The notes beneath the pieces are model-generated. The model had not been told where the DNA came from. It saw nothing but the letters and a program-made list of their open reading frames with translations, and made no database searches. This document shows positions 43,573 to 53,493 of a DNA stretch of 64,000 nucleotides, piece by piece; positions within the stretch are counted from its first letter, which is position 1; every line of letters begins with the position of its first letter. The position numbers were made by a program, and so were the translations under genes. The stretch lies in assembly GCA_037200685.1 (NCBI GenBank), contig JBBCIG010000019.1, forward strand, positions 248,001 to 312,000, given 5' to 3'. The stretch comes from JAJKIP01 sp037200685 (GTDB taxonomy: Bacteria; Bacteroidota; Bacteroidia; Chitinophagales; Chitinophagaceae).

Positions 43573-46329
43573 ATGAGAAAAGCTTTGCTGGCAATAAGCA
43601 TTTGCCTGTTTTTATTATCTGCAAAAAATATTCAGGCGCAATCGGCTCCCAAATTAATAACAACCGTAGAAGGGATCAAAGAGTTTGAGTTAAGTAATGG
43701 TTTGCGTGTATTGCTGATTCCTGATGCTTCACAAACAAATGTCCTTGTCAATATCGTGTACAAAGTGGGCTCACGGCACGAAGGCTATGGTGAATCTGGT
43801 ATGGCGCATTTGCTGGAGCACATGCTTTTCCAGGATTGCGAAAAATTTACTGATATTAAAAAAGCGATTGCTGACCGGGGCGCCAGTGCTAACGGCACCA
43901 CGTATTATGATCGTACTAATTATTATGAAATTTTATCAGGTTCAGACGACAACCTGAAATGGGCGCTGGATATGGAATCAGACCGCATGGTTAATTCTAA
44001 AATATATCCTGAAGAATTAAAAAAAGAATTCAGCGTGGTAAGAAATGAATTTGAAATCGGGGAGAATTATCCCAGCAGCGTATTGACGGAGCGGATACTT
44101 TCTTCTATGTACCTCTGGCATAATTACGGTAAATCAACTATCGGCAGCAAAGAAGATATTGAAAGGGTAAAAGCGGAGAATCTTAAAGTATTTTATAAAA
44201 AATATTACCAGCCGGATAATGCTGTATTGATCATCGCCGGCAAATTTGATGAAACAAAAGCACTCGCCTATACACAGGAATTTTTTGGGCCAATACCAAA
44301 ACCAACAAGAGTATTACAACCTACTTATACTGTAGAACCGGCACAGGATGGGGAAAGAAATGTGGAACTGCGGCGTGTAGGTGATATTCAATATGTGGCC
44401 ATGGGTTATCATACCCCGTCGATGGCTGATAAAGATTATGCAGCCAACGATGCCCTGATGGAAGTACTCATCAATGACCCTTCAGGTGTTTTTTATAAAA
44501 AACTCGTGGAGACGAAATTGGCGACCAAAGTGTATGGTTATACATCCACTTCTTACGATCCGGGCTTTAGTTATTTTGAAATAGAAGTGCCAAAAGATAA
44601 AAATCTTGACAGCGCTAAACATACTTTATTAAGCGCCGCTGATGCGATACCTGTTATGAATATTACAGAAGAGGATTTGACCCGGGCAAAGAATACCAAG
44701 ATAAAATTTCTCGAAAATATCATGAGCAAAACGATTGATCTCGGCATTACCATGACAGAAATTATCGGCGCCGGTGACTGGCGTTTATTATTCTGGTACC
44801 GTGACCAGGTCGAAAAACTTACCGTAAAAGACCTGCAGGACGTAGCCCGGAAATATTATAAAACATCCAACCGTACATACGGAACGTTTATCCCGGATAC
44901 AAAAACACCTGAACGTACTGTTGTTAATGAAACGCCTGATATCGCCAAACTATTAGATGGCTATAAAGGAAAAGAAGTAGCCGCGAAGAAAGCAGATTTT
45001 GAAAGTAGTATTCCAAATATTAAAAAGAATACAGAGTATGGTAAACTATCCAATGGCGGTAAATACGCTTTGCTGGAAAAACCTACGAAAGGAGATAAAG
45101 TTACTGCCAGTCTTTCCCTGCGCATGGGTGATGAAAATAGTTTGATGAATAAAACCGAATTAGGAGGCATTGTATTCAGGATGCTGAAAAGTGGTACTAC
45201 TACAAAATCTAAAAAACAAATAAGCGATGAACTTGACCGCCTTAAAACGGATATTTCTTTTAACGGAAGCCCGGGCGCAGTAGTAATAACGCTGAATACG
45301 GATAAACAAAATCTTCCTGCAGCCTTGAATTTACTCGATGACTTACTGCATCATCCAAAATTTGACCAGGCTGAATTTGAAAAAGTGATAATGGACAGGA
45401 AAGCGGATTTGCAGGCATCCAAAAACGAACCTTTCACAATATCATCGGAAAAGCTTTCCAAACTGAGCAGCAGGTACCCCAAAGGCCATCCTTTTTATGC
45501 ATCGGACGTGGATGAAAAGATGGAAGATCTGGATAAAATAAAATTGGAAGATGTAAAAAAATATTACGCTGATTTCTACGGGGCGAACAATTCACTGGCC
45601 GCTTTTGTGGGCGAGATGGATAAGAAACAGGTTGTGACATTCCTGCAAAATTCATTTGGCAAATGGGACAGTAAAATTTCTTATAAACCAGTTGAACCGA
45701 AGTATTTTGATATACCAGCTACAACGGCGACCGTGAAAACACCGGATAAAACAAATGCGGCGATGCTGACGAATATCAATGTAAAAATTTCTGAAAAGAG
45801 CCCTGAGTTCCCCGCGATGTATATCGCAAACGAATTATTGGGTGGCGGCGCTTTTCTTTCTTCCCGTATTCCAAAAAGATTAAGAGAAGATGAAGGCATG
45901 AGCTACGGTGCCGGCAGTTTTATGAATACTCAATATAAGTATGATGTGGGAAACTGGGGCGTGTACGCCGCTTATAACCCGCTTTATAAAGGAAGAATTG
46001 ATTCAGCTTTTCATGAAGAGATAACCAAGGCGCTGACTTCAGGTTTTACGCCGGATGAATTAAAGAAAACAGTAGACGCCTGGCTGGAACAAAACAGGAC
46101 TTCGCTGGGTGAGAACAGTTATGTAGCGGATATGCTGCGCAGGTATATGCGTGATGAACGTGTGCTGGACGATTTCACCAGTTTTGAAACGAAAGTAAAA
46201 GGACTTGACCTGAACGCCGTTAATGCTGCGCTTCGCAAATATTTTGATCAATCAAAATTGATAACAGTATACAGTGGTGATTTTGATAAAGGTAAACCGG
46301 TGACTGAGACGGAAAAGAAAGCATTCTAA
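43573..46329 (+). CDS. M16-family zinc metallopeptidase, two-domain
   Basis: This 918-residue exported peptidase has a signal peptide (about residues 1-22), HLLEH zinc motif (H79, E82, H83) and 'VVRNEFEIGENYP' supplying the third ligand. The C-terminal half (from about 480) lacks HxxEH. It is a paralogue of the protein at 23773 but clearly diverged. Its TAA overlaps the stop codon of the convergent gldA gene by two bases, leaving no room for a separate terminator. Confidence 0.92.
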   Translation: MRKALLAISICLFLLSAKNIQAQSAPKLITTVEGIKEFELSNGLRVLLIPDASQTNVLVNIVYKVGSRHEGYGESGMAHLLEHMLFQDCEKFTDIKKAIADRGASANGTTYYDRTNYYEILSGSDDNLKWALDMESDRMVNSKIYPEELKKEFSVVRNEFEIGENYPSSVLTERILSSMYLWHNYGKSTIGSKEDIERVKAENLKVFYKKYYQPDNAVLIIAGKFDETKALAYTQEFFGPIPKPTRVLQPTYTVEPAQDGERNVELRRVGDIQYVAMGYHTPSMADKDYAANDALMEVLINDPSGVFYKKLVETKLATKVYGYTSTSYDPGFSYFEIEVPKDKNLDSAKHTLLSAADAIPVMNITEEDLTRAKNTKIKFLENIMSKTIDLGITMTEIIGAGDWRLLFWYRDQVEKLTVKDLQDVARKYYKTSNRTYGTFIPDTKTPERTVVNETPDIAKLLDGYKGKEVAAKKADFESSIPNIKKNTEYGKLSNGGKYALLEKPTKGDKVTASLSLRMGDENSLMNKTELGGIVFRMLKSGTTTKSKKQISDELDRLKTDISFNGSPGAVVITLNTDKQNLPAALNLLDDLLHHPKFDQAEFEKVIMDRKADLQASKNEPFTISSEKLSKLSSRYPKGHPFYASDVDEKMEDLDKIKLEDVKKYYADFYGANNSLAAFVGEMDKKQVVTFLQNSFGKWDSKISYKPVEPKYFDIPATTATVKTPDKTNAAMLTNINVKISEKSPEFPAMYIANELLGGGAFLSSRIPKRLREDEGMSYGAGSFMNTQYKYDVGNWGVYAAYNPLYKGRIDSAFHEEITKALTSGFTPDELKKTVDAWLEQNRTSLGENSYVADMLRRYMRDERVLDDFTSFETKVKGLDLNAVNAALRKYFDQSKLITVYSGDFDKGKPVTETEKKAF

Positions 46330-47231
46330 TTCGTCAATGCCTTAAATATATCTTCCAAACTTTGATTTTCGCTTTGCAGTGAAACGATGTTCAGGTTTTG
46401 CTGCAAAGCGATTTCAAGAATTTGTTTGCGAACAGCTTCAGGGTTTGCAGTTTGCAGTTTGTAGTTTTTTGTTTGCGGTTCATCCACGCTTGTTACGTAG
46501 TTCAATTTTTCCAAAACACTTTTATCTATTGCTTCTTTGAACTGAACAACTACGATATGGTTGTCTTTATTTCCCCTTTGCAGGTTGCTTAGTTTATCAT
46601 CCGCTACCAGGTTTCCTTTATTAATAATGATTACCCGGTCGCAGATCGCTTCTACTTCCTGTAAAATATGCGAGGAAAATAAAACTGTTTTATCAGCGCC
46701 TTGTTTTTTGATGACTTCCCTTATTTCAACAATTTGATTGGGATCAAGGCCGGATGTCGGTTCATCTAATATCAACACTTCCGGATCGTGAATTAATGCG
46801 GCTGCTAAACCCACTCTTTGTTTATAGCCTTTTGATAATTGCCCGATTTTTTTCTTGCTTTCAACAGTAAGGCCGGTAAGGGCTATGGCTTCCGCAATTT
46901 TTGATTTTTGGTTTTTGATTGTATGTATCTCCGCGATAAACCCTAAATATTCTTTCACATACATATCATAATACAGCGCATTTGCCTCGGCGAGATAACC
47001 TATTTTCTTTTTTGTAAGAAGCGGTTCATCGGATACGTTCATCCCACATACAACAGCATTGCCACCATCCGCCTGCAAATAACCTGTAATCATTTTCATC
47101 GTTGTTGATTTGCCTGCGCCATTCGGCCCGAGAAAACCAACGATCTCACCTTTATCAACTTTAAAAGAAATATTGTTGACGGCTTTTTGTTCACCATAAA
47201 CTTTGAGAAGATTATTTACTTCGATAGACAT
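46326..47231 (-). CDS. gldA: Gliding-motility-type ABC transporter ATP-binding protein GldA
   Basis: The 301-residue ATPase has Walker A 'GPNGAGKST' (about 35-43), signature 'LSKGYKQRVGLAAAL' (about 132-146), Walker B 'VLILDEPTSGLDP' and the switch His in 'FSSHIL'. The C-terminal extension 'NQSLEDIFKALTN' is typical of GldA, which works with GldF/GldG in Bacteroidota gliding and Type 9 secretion contexts. Two short stretches look like translated simple repeats: NQKSKI (from the AATCAAAAATC type, near residue 106) and NYKLQTAN (near residue 256). The membrane partner genes are not in the window. Confidence 0.85.
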   Translation of the reverse strand: MSIEVNNLLKVYGEQKAVNNISFKVDKGEIVGFLGPNGAGKSTTMKMITGYLQADGGNAVVCGMNVSDEPLLTKKKIGYLAEANALYYDMYVKEYLGFIAEIHTIKNQKSKIAEAIALTGLTVESKKKIGQLSKGYKQRVGLAAALIHDPEVLILDEPTSGLDPNQIVEIREVIKKQGADKTVLFSSHILQEVEAICDRVIIINKGNLVADDKLSNLQRGNKDNHIVVVQFKEAIDKSVLEKLNYVTSVDEPQTKNYKLQTANPEAVRKQILEIALQQNLNIVSLQSENQSLEDIFKALTN

Positions 47232-47261
47232 ACTACAAACCTGGTTAAAATAAGAAATGAA

Positions 47262-47897
47262 TTATAGTCCCTGAAATTCATACAAAGGATCAATATCAGT
47301 ACCCGCTTTTATTTCCGCAATAGGTTTTATTAATCCATCATGCAGGTCATATACCCAGCCGTGCAGGTCGGGCCGCTGCTCCGTACTCCATGCCCGTTGA
47401 ATGATAGCGGTCTTTGCCAAATTAAACACCTGTTCTTTTACATTTAATTCCACCATGCGGTTTACCCTGTCTTCTTCAACAGGAATATTTTCTAATTCTT
47501 TCCTGTGAAAGCGATAGATATCTTTAATGTTGCGCAGCCACATATTAAGCACCTGGTTGAAATCATCATTTGACATGGCGGCCTTTATTCCCCCGCATCC
47601 ATAATGCCCGCAAACCACTACATGTTTTATTTTTAAATGATTGACAGCATATTCTACTACGCTCATCAGGTTCACATCCGTATTTACTACCAGGTTCGCT
47701 ACGTTGCGATGGATAAATATTTCTCCTGGTTCAGTTTGTGTGATCTGGTCAGGCGGCACACGACTGTCACTACAACCAATCCACAAGAATTCAGGAGTTT
47801 GTACATGTACGAGACGTTCAAAAAAGCCGGGATCATCCGAAAGTTTCTGGGCGGCCCAGCGTCTATTATCTTTTAGTAGTACTTCGTATGGTTTCAT
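47262..47897 (-). CDS. Beta-class carbonic anhydrase
   Basis: The start is set at the ATG at 47897 (MKPYEVLLKDNRRWA), the usual beginning for the family; an upstream ATG at 47969 would add 24 residues. The 211-residue enzyme has the zinc ligands in 'CSDSR' and 'HYGC' and the catalytic Asp/Arg dyad in CSDSR. It interconverts CO2 and bicarbonate in the cytosol. It faces away from the inorganic-carbon operon that begins 210 bases further on. Confidence 0.93.
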   Translation of the reverse strand: MKPYEVLLKDNRRWAAQKLSDDPGFFERLVHVQTPEFLWIGCSDSRVPPDQITQTEPGEIFIHRNVANLVVNTDVNLMSVVEYAVNHLKIKHVVVCGHYGCGGIKAAMSNDDFNQVLNMWLRNIKDIYRFHRKELENIPVEEDRVNRMVELNVKEQVFNLAKTAIIQRAWSTEQRPDLHGWVYDLHDGLIKPIAEIKAGTDIDPLYEFQGL

Positions 47898-48106
47898 GGG
47901 AATAGTGCAATTGGTTTCAAAATTAGTTTTTAATAAGTTCAAAAGCGCAAACAACTGTTTGCATTTCATTAAAAAAACAAGGCGCTTTAAAATTTTTAAT
48001 AAAAGAATAATGAAGTGTGAACCCGGCTTTTACCAATTTGTTATTCTATTCTTTTACAAACAGGTTGGATGTGCAGCGGTAAAACATTATCTTTGAACGG
48101 TTCGGT

Positions 48107-48481
48107 ATGACGAAAAAAAGGAAAATATACAGTGCTTCTCAAATGGCTTCAGCTGCCTTCATGGTAATCACGCTGTTATGGCTTACTGTAAGCACTCCTT
48201 TTGTATACGCCAGCCAGCAACAACAGGCGAAGCAAGATAAGATGGCGAAGACAACCGCCCCGCTTGCTGATACCAATGAAGAAGAAACAGCCAATCCTTT
48301 TGGTAATACCACGGAAGAAAAAGCATCCGGCAACGGCACTTTCTCTGAAGAGTTTCTTCATGATCATCCCACTACAGATCATTTCTTTTCTATTATTTCG
48401 CAATACCACAAATGCGAAAATGCAGGCACCTATGTCGCTTTTCACGGTGAACTGCTCGTTCCTCCTCCAAACCAGGCATAA
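48107..48481 (+). CDS. Small exported hypothetical protein
   Basis: The 124-residue protein has an N-terminal hydrophobic signal (about residues 14-35, ending VYASQ) and a Gln/Lys/Glu-rich low-complexity middle. The C-terminal segment 'FSEEFLHDHPTTDHFFSIISQYHKCENAGTY' is rich in His with one Cys and looks like a possible metal site. It matches no family I recognise. Its position as first gene of the carbon cluster suggests a periplasmic helper, but that is only inference. Confidence 0.65.
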   Translation: MTKKRKIYSASQMASAAFMVITLLWLTVSTPFVYASQQQQAKQDKMAKTTAPLADTNEEETANPFGNTTEEKASGNGTFSEEFLHDHPTTDHFFSIISQYHKCENAGTYVAFHGELLVPPPNQA

Positions 48482-48495
48482 TTTAAAATTCTTGT

Positions 48496-48513
48496 CTTAC
48501 TAAGTTTAGTAAG
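48496..48513. promoter_or_regulatory. Perfect dyad upstream of the carbonic anhydrase/SulP/Dab operon
   Basis: CTTACTAAGTTTAGTAAG has two 8-base arms around GT. It lies 15 bases after the hypothetical gene and 62 bases before the next ATG. The tiny loop and lack of a T-run argue for an operator rather than a terminator. The core AAGTTTAGTA also occurs upstream of tetR (18291-18300). Confidence 0.45.
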
Positions 48514-48574
48514 CAGGGCGTATTGATTCATTGCGGCAATTTTACTATTGCTGATTGTACCAAATTTTTAAATT

Positions 48575-49240
48575 ATGCATATAATGAGAAGGCATTCGAA
48601 AGAATTGTTAGAGAACCTGACACCATACCAGGGCTATGAGCTATTGGTGGAAGGCAATAAAAGATTTATTAATAATCTGAATACAGACCGTGATCATCTT
48701 GAAATGATCAATGAAACAAGGGAAGGACAATATCCTTTCGCAGTAATCCTAAGCTGCATGGACTCCCGCACATCCACAGAATTAATATTTGACCAGGGGC
48801 TGGGCGATCTTTTCGGCATCAGGGTGGCAGGTAATATTGTCAATGACGATATACTGGCGAGCATCGAGTATGCTATTAAATATGTAGGCTCTAAAGTATT
48901 GATGGTATTAGGACATACAGAATGTGGCGCTATCAAAAGCGCAAAACAGGGAGTTGCGGATGGTCATATCACCAACCTGCTGAAACGTATACACCCTTCT
49001 ATCAATAAAGCTTTGCTTAAAGGAGATGATGATCACCTGTTTAGTGACAAAGTAGCTTACGCCAATGTAGAAAACAGCCTCGAAGAAATATTAACCCGCA
49101 GCCATATTGTAAAAGAGATGTTTGAAAATGGCCAGATCGGTATTGTAGGTGGGGTATATAATATTGAAAATGGTAAGGTGGATTTTTTTAAAAATTTAAC
49201 CAAAAAGAAAAAAGAAGACAAACGGCTGGCGACTGTTTGA
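48575..49240 (+). CDS. Beta-class carbonic anhydrase, operon-linked
   Basis: The 221-residue enzyme has 'CMDSR' and 'HTECGAI' with the zinc ligands. It is a different beta-CA subgroup from the one at 47262. An internal ATG at 48584 is an alternative start. It precedes the SulP gene by 44 bases and should supply or use bicarbonate moved by SulP and DabAB. The C-terminus is lysine-rich. Confidence 0.93.
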   Translation: MHIMRRHSKELLENLTPYQGYELLVEGNKRFINNLNTDRDHLEMINETREGQYPFAVILSCMDSRTSTELIFDQGLGDLFGIRVAGNIVNDDILASIEYAIKYVGSKVLMVLGHTECGAIKSAKQGVADGHITNLLKRIHPSINKALLKGDDDHLFSDKVAYANVENSLEEILTRSHIVKEMFENGQIGIVGGVYNIENGKVDFFKNLTKKKKEDKRLATV

Positions 49241-49284
49241 GATACTAATACCCAAACTATCTAAAAAATAAAGAACTATATAAG

Positions 49285-50907
49285 ATGAAAATAAATACAA
49301 AATTTTTCAAGACCGACCTGCTATCAGGTATGGTAGTGTTTTTAGTGGCGTTGCCACTTTGTTTGGGTATTGCGGTTGCCAGTGGGGCTCCATCGGCCTT
49401 CGCAGGAATTATCACGGGGATAATCGGCGGTATCGTAGTTGGGTTTTTAAGCAATTCCAATGTAAGTGTTTCAGGCCCCGCAGCGGGGCTTATAGCCATT
49501 ATATTGGTAGCAATTACTGACCTTGGGTATGAAACATTTTTGGTCGCTGTTGTTATCGCGGGATTGATACAATTTACAATGGGGCTTATAAAGGCGGGAA
49601 CACTGTCCAGTTATTTTCCCACCAGTGTTATTGAAGGGATGCTGGCGGCGATAGGCATTATCATTATTAAAAAAGAATTACCGCATGCCATCGGTTACGA
49701 TTTAGAGCATGAAGGTGATTTTTTTTCTTATGAATTGTTAGATACCGATAAAGGTTTTTTTTCTGAGCTTATTCATTCATTTAATTATGCGCATTTAGGC
49801 GCTATTATAGTTACGCTTGTTTCATTGGGTATATTAGTTTCTTTTAATAAAATTTCTTTCTTAAAAAAGATCAAGATTATTCCCGGTGCATTGATCGTCG
49901 TAATTGTAGGGATCATTATAAATGAATTATTTAAATCAACTGGCTCAAGCCTGGCTATCACGGGTGAACACCTGGTATCGCTTCCCGTAGCTTCTTCTTT
50001 TAATGAATTTATCGGTCAGTTTAGTACTCCCAATCTTTCCGGGTTTACTAATCCTAACGTATGGATAGTGGGGGTGACTATTGCCATTGTGGCAAGTATT
50101 GAAACATTGTTGTGCCTGGAAGCTGGCGACAAGATGGATCCATTGAAACGTTATTCCAGCGCCAATAGAGAATTAAAAGCGCAGGGTATCGGTAATATAC
50201 TGGCGGGTTTTATCGGCGGTTTGCCAATGACTTCCGTAATAGTAAGAACAACAGCTAATATTAATGCAGGCGCTAAAACCAAATTGTCCGCGATAGCACA
50301 CGGTATTTTTCTTTTATTAGCCGTTATAGTTATTCCTGGTTTATTGAATAAAATACCAATGGCATGCCTGGCTGCTATATTAATTATGATCGGTTTAAAA
50401 TTGGCGAGCCCCAAAGTATTTAAACATATATGGCGTACAGGCAAACACCAGTTCATACCTTTCATTGTCACGGTTATGGCGGTGGTGTTAACTGATTTAT
50501 TAAAAGGAGTGGGGATTGGTTTGGCCGTAAGTATTATTTTCATCCTTAGAGGAAATATGAAGCTTGCTTATTTCTTTAAAAAAGAAAAGCACCACGAAGG
50601 AGAAACGATACATATTGATCTTGCACAGGAAGTGTCTTTCTTAAATAAAGCCGCCATCAAGCAAACGCTTGCCCATTTACCCGCCAACAGTAAAGTTGTC
50701 ATCGATGCGGCCAATACGGTATATATTGATTATGATGTGTTGGAGTTGCTCAGGGATTTTTTAAACTTTGGATCAAAAGACAAGAATATAAAGGTGTATC
50801 TTAAAAATTTTAAGAAGGCTTATCAAATGGAAGATGCTGTCCGTGTGCATTCTGAGAAAAATGGTATACCGATAGGAGAAGAATTACTGGTAACTGAAAA
50901 CAATTGA
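49285..50907 (+). CDS. SulP-family anion transporter, probable bicarbonate transporter
   Basis: This 540-residue protein has the SulP core of about 11-14 helices ('DLLSGMVVFLVALPLCLGIAVASGAP' near residues 11-36 and 'GNILAGFIGGLPMTSVIVRTTANINAGA' near 308-335). A cytosolic STAS-like domain follows (about 440-535). SulP proteins next to carbonic anhydrase genes include BicA-type bicarbonate transporters, so bicarbonate is the likely substrate; sulfate is the alternative. Its stop codon is 5 bases before the dabA ATG. Confidence 0.9.
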   Translation: MKINTKFFKTDLLSGMVVFLVALPLCLGIAVASGAPSAFAGIITGIIGGIVVGFLSNSNVSVSGPAAGLIAIILVAITDLGYETFLVAVVIAGLIQFTMGLIKAGTLSSYFPTSVIEGMLAAIGIIIIKKELPHAIGYDLEHEGDFFSYELLDTDKGFFSELIHSFNYAHLGAIIVTLVSLGILVSFNKISFLKKIKIIPGALIVVIVGIIINELFKSTGSSLAITGEHLVSLPVASSFNEFIGQFSTPNLSGFTNPNVWIVGVTIAIVASIETLLCLEAGDKMDPLKRYSSANRELKAQGIGNILAGFIGGLPMTSVIVRTTANINAGAKTKLSAIAHGIFLLLAVIVIPGLLNKIPMACLAAILIMIGLKLASPKVFKHIWRTGKHQFIPFIVTVMAVVLTDLLKGVGIGLAVSIIFILRGNMKLAYFFKKEKHHEGETIHIDLAQEVSFLNKAAIKQTLAHLPANSKVVIDAANTVYIDYDVLELLRDFLNFGSKDKNIKVYLKNFKKAYQMEDAVRVHSEKNGIPIGEELLVTENN

Positions 50908-50912
50908 TCAGC

Positions 50913-53486
50913 ATGAGTACTACTTTAACACAAGTTGCGGAGCCGGTTCATCAACCCAAAAACCCGGAAACACATTTTGATGAGAAACATGTGTTGCACG
51001 AGTTGAAACATTTTTTGCCTTCCCAGCAGGCATTGAAAGATTTTATTCATCATAACTCACTGCATGCTTTTCAGCACATGAAATTTTATGATGCCATTTT
51101 TAAAGCATCTAAAATTTTTGGCTTCCAGGTTAGTTTGCAATTACCGGAATTCAGGCAGTTATATGCAAATGGCAGGATAAGAGAAGATATACTTCAGCAA
51201 GTAATTGCTGGTAAAAAAGGGAACGCAGCCGTGAAAGAATGGAGGGATAAATTAATCAATAAAGAGTTTGATACTATTAACTATCCACGTATTGGCCAAT
51301 TACGGCATCATTGGAAAGATAAATATGCGATAGACCTGGATAATAAAGTACATCCTTTATTATTTCGTATACTCTGCAGTTTTTTAGACCAGGGCATTGC
51401 CATTGAAAGTTTTCCTGTTGACGCCAAATCATTCACCGAGAGTATCACGACGATCGAACAAAACAGTTTCGCCAGTTTTTTTAAAACAAAAAAAATAAGA
51501 CAGCAATTTATCAATGGCGATTATACCATTCCAGGTCTGCTTAAAACCATTGTTGGTAAAGAAGAATATTTTGAACAATATCTTTTTGACCAGCAATTTG
51601 CCCATCATGGCTGGAGTGGTTTTGTTTCGGCTGTAGAAGATAACCCGCAAACATTGCTGGACAGGAAAAAGATTACACTGAAAGAATTGATAGCATTTGA
51701 ATTACTGCTGGAACTGGATGTATTGAACCATCAATTCGGTGATAAATGGCAACCGTTGGCTAATAGTGTTACTGCGCCACCAGTTGATCTCGTGGCTGAT
51801 GTGCCTAAAACGGAATTAGCGGACGTAATAGAACTATGGCAGGATGCATTTGAATGGAGTTATTATGATAGTGTGTTGGGTGGTATACATCTTTCGCAAA
51901 AAAATAAAACGATACCGGTTGCCCCTTCTTTCCAGGCTATTTTTTGTATTGATGAAAGAGAATGTTCCATTAGAAGGCATATCGAAGCGACGGATACAAA
52001 TTGCGAGACATTTGGTGCACCAGGTTTTTTTGGCGTAGAATTTTACTTTCAGCAATATGGCAGCAAGTTTTATGACAAGCTTTGCCCCGCACCTGTTACA
52101 CCAAAATATTTAATAAAAGAATTTGAGGTAAATGAAAAGCGAAAAGGTGAATTGCTTTATACGAAACATACGCATGGCTTTTTGAATGGTTTTTTTCTGA
52201 GCATCACTTTCGGATTTTGGGCACTGGTAAAAAAAATGCAGATGATGTTTTTGCCAAAAATGAGCCCTGCTATTTCAAATGCATATGGGCACATGACAAA
52301 GAGTTCTGTGCTATCGATTGAAAATAAAAATACGGATGATGTAGAAAATGGGTTGCAGGTTGGATACACTGTTGATGAAATGACAGCAAGAGCGGAAGGT
52401 TTTTTAAAAGGCATTGGGCTGTTAAAAACATTTGCGCCTATTGTGTATGTAGTGGCGCATGGCAGCAGCAGTGCGAACAACCCGCATCACGGCGCACATG
52501 ATTGCGGCGCTTGCAGCGGCCGTCCCGGCGCTACGAATGCGAGAGTGATGTCATTTATTTTAAATCACCCGGAAGTACGACAAGCGTTGGGGGCAAAAGG
52601 AATAAATATTCCGGTGCAAACACAGTTTATCGGAAGTATGCATGATACGGCTGCGGATGTTATTGGTTATTATGATGAACAAAATTTGAATACTGAAAAT
52701 GCAGCGCAGCACCTGTTCAATAAACAGTCCTTCGAAAACGCATTAGACCTTAACGCCAAAGAACGCAGCAGGCGGTTCGCATCTATTAATACAAAGAAAG
52801 AGCTTAAGAATGTCCGTAAAGAAATTTTAAACCGTTCTGTTTCTTTATTTGAACCAAGGCCTGAGTTGGGACATGGTACAAATACATTATGTGTTGTTGG
52901 AAGAAGAAGTATAACCAAAGGTTTGTTTTTGGACAGAAGGGCTTTTCTAAATTCTTATAATTACCAAACAGATCCTGAAGGAGCTGTATTAACGAACGTC
53001 ATGAAACCGATAGGGCTGGTTTGCGGCGGTATCAACCTGGAATATTATTTTTCCCGGGTTGATAATATTAAGATGGGCGCCGGGACAAAACTGCCACACA
53101 ACGTGATGGGCTTATTTGGCGTATCCAATAGCAGTGACGGTGATTTGCGACCCGGTTTACCCTGGCAGATGATTGAAGTGCATGATCCTGTTCGATTGTT
53201 AGTGATAGTCGAGCATCAGCCAGAAATCGTTTTGAAAGCCATCCAGTCTTCACCGGAAGTATTTGAATGGTATAAAAATGAGTGGGTGCATATTGTTGCA
53301 TTGCATCCCGGGGAACAATGCTTTTATTATTTTAAAAATGGGTCATTTCAAAAATACCATCCGGTTACCACTGAATTAGATTATATCCATGACATGGAAA
53401 TCTTTATCGAATCGGCGAAAGAAATGGAGACAAACCACATTACGGATGCGACGAAAGAAAATTTACCTGTACACCTGTTAAATTAA
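50913..53486 (+). CDS. dabA: DabA inorganic-carbon uptake subunit (DUF2309)
   Basis: The start is set at the ATG at 50913; a TTG nine bases upstream would overlap the SulP stop. The 857-residue protein belongs to DUF2309/DabA. The beta-CA-like zinc and catalytic residues are visible: C345 and D347 in 'FCIDERE', H516 in 'VAHGSSS', C531 in 'HDCGACSGRPG'. Their spacing agrees with DabA of Halothiobacillus. DabA works with DabB to turn CO2 into bicarbonate in a vectorial, cation-driven way at the inner membrane. Confidence 0.93.
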   Translation: MSTTLTQVAEPVHQPKNPETHFDEKHVLHELKHFLPSQQALKDFIHHNSLHAFQHMKFYDAIFKASKIFGFQVSLQLPEFRQLYANGRIREDILQQVIAGKKGNAAVKEWRDKLINKEFDTINYPRIGQLRHHWKDKYAIDLDNKVHPLLFRILCSFLDQGIAIESFPVDAKSFTESITTIEQNSFASFFKTKKIRQQFINGDYTIPGLLKTIVGKEEYFEQYLFDQQFAHHGWSGFVSAVEDNPQTLLDRKKITLKELIAFELLLELDVLNHQFGDKWQPLANSVTAPPVDLVADVPKTELADVIELWQDAFEWSYYDSVLGGIHLSQKNKTIPVAPSFQAIFCIDERECSIRRHIEATDTNCETFGAPGFFGVEFYFQQYGSKFYDKLCPAPVTPKYLIKEFEVNEKRKGELLYTKHTHGFLNGFFLSITFGFWALVKKMQMMFLPKMSPAISNAYGHMTKSSVLSIENKNTDDVENGLQVGYTVDEMTARAEGFLKGIGLLKTFAPIVYVVAHGSSSANNPHHGAHDCGACSGRPGATNARVMSFILNHPEVRQALGAKGINIPVQTQFIGSMHDTAADVIGYYDEQNLNTENAAQHLFNKQSFENALDLNAKERSRRFASINTKKELKNVRKEILNRSVSLFEPRPELGHGTNTLCVVGRRSITKGLFLDRRAFLNSYNYQTDPEGAVLTNVMKPIGLVCGGINLEYYFSRVDNIKMGAGTKLPHNVMGLFGVSNSSDGDLRPGLPWQMIEVHDPVRLLVIVEHQPEIVLKAIQSSPEVFEWYKNEWVHIVALHPGEQCFYYFKNGSFQKYHPVTTELDYIHDMEIFIESAKEMETNHITDATKENLPVHLLN

Positions 53487-53493
53487 AATTTGA

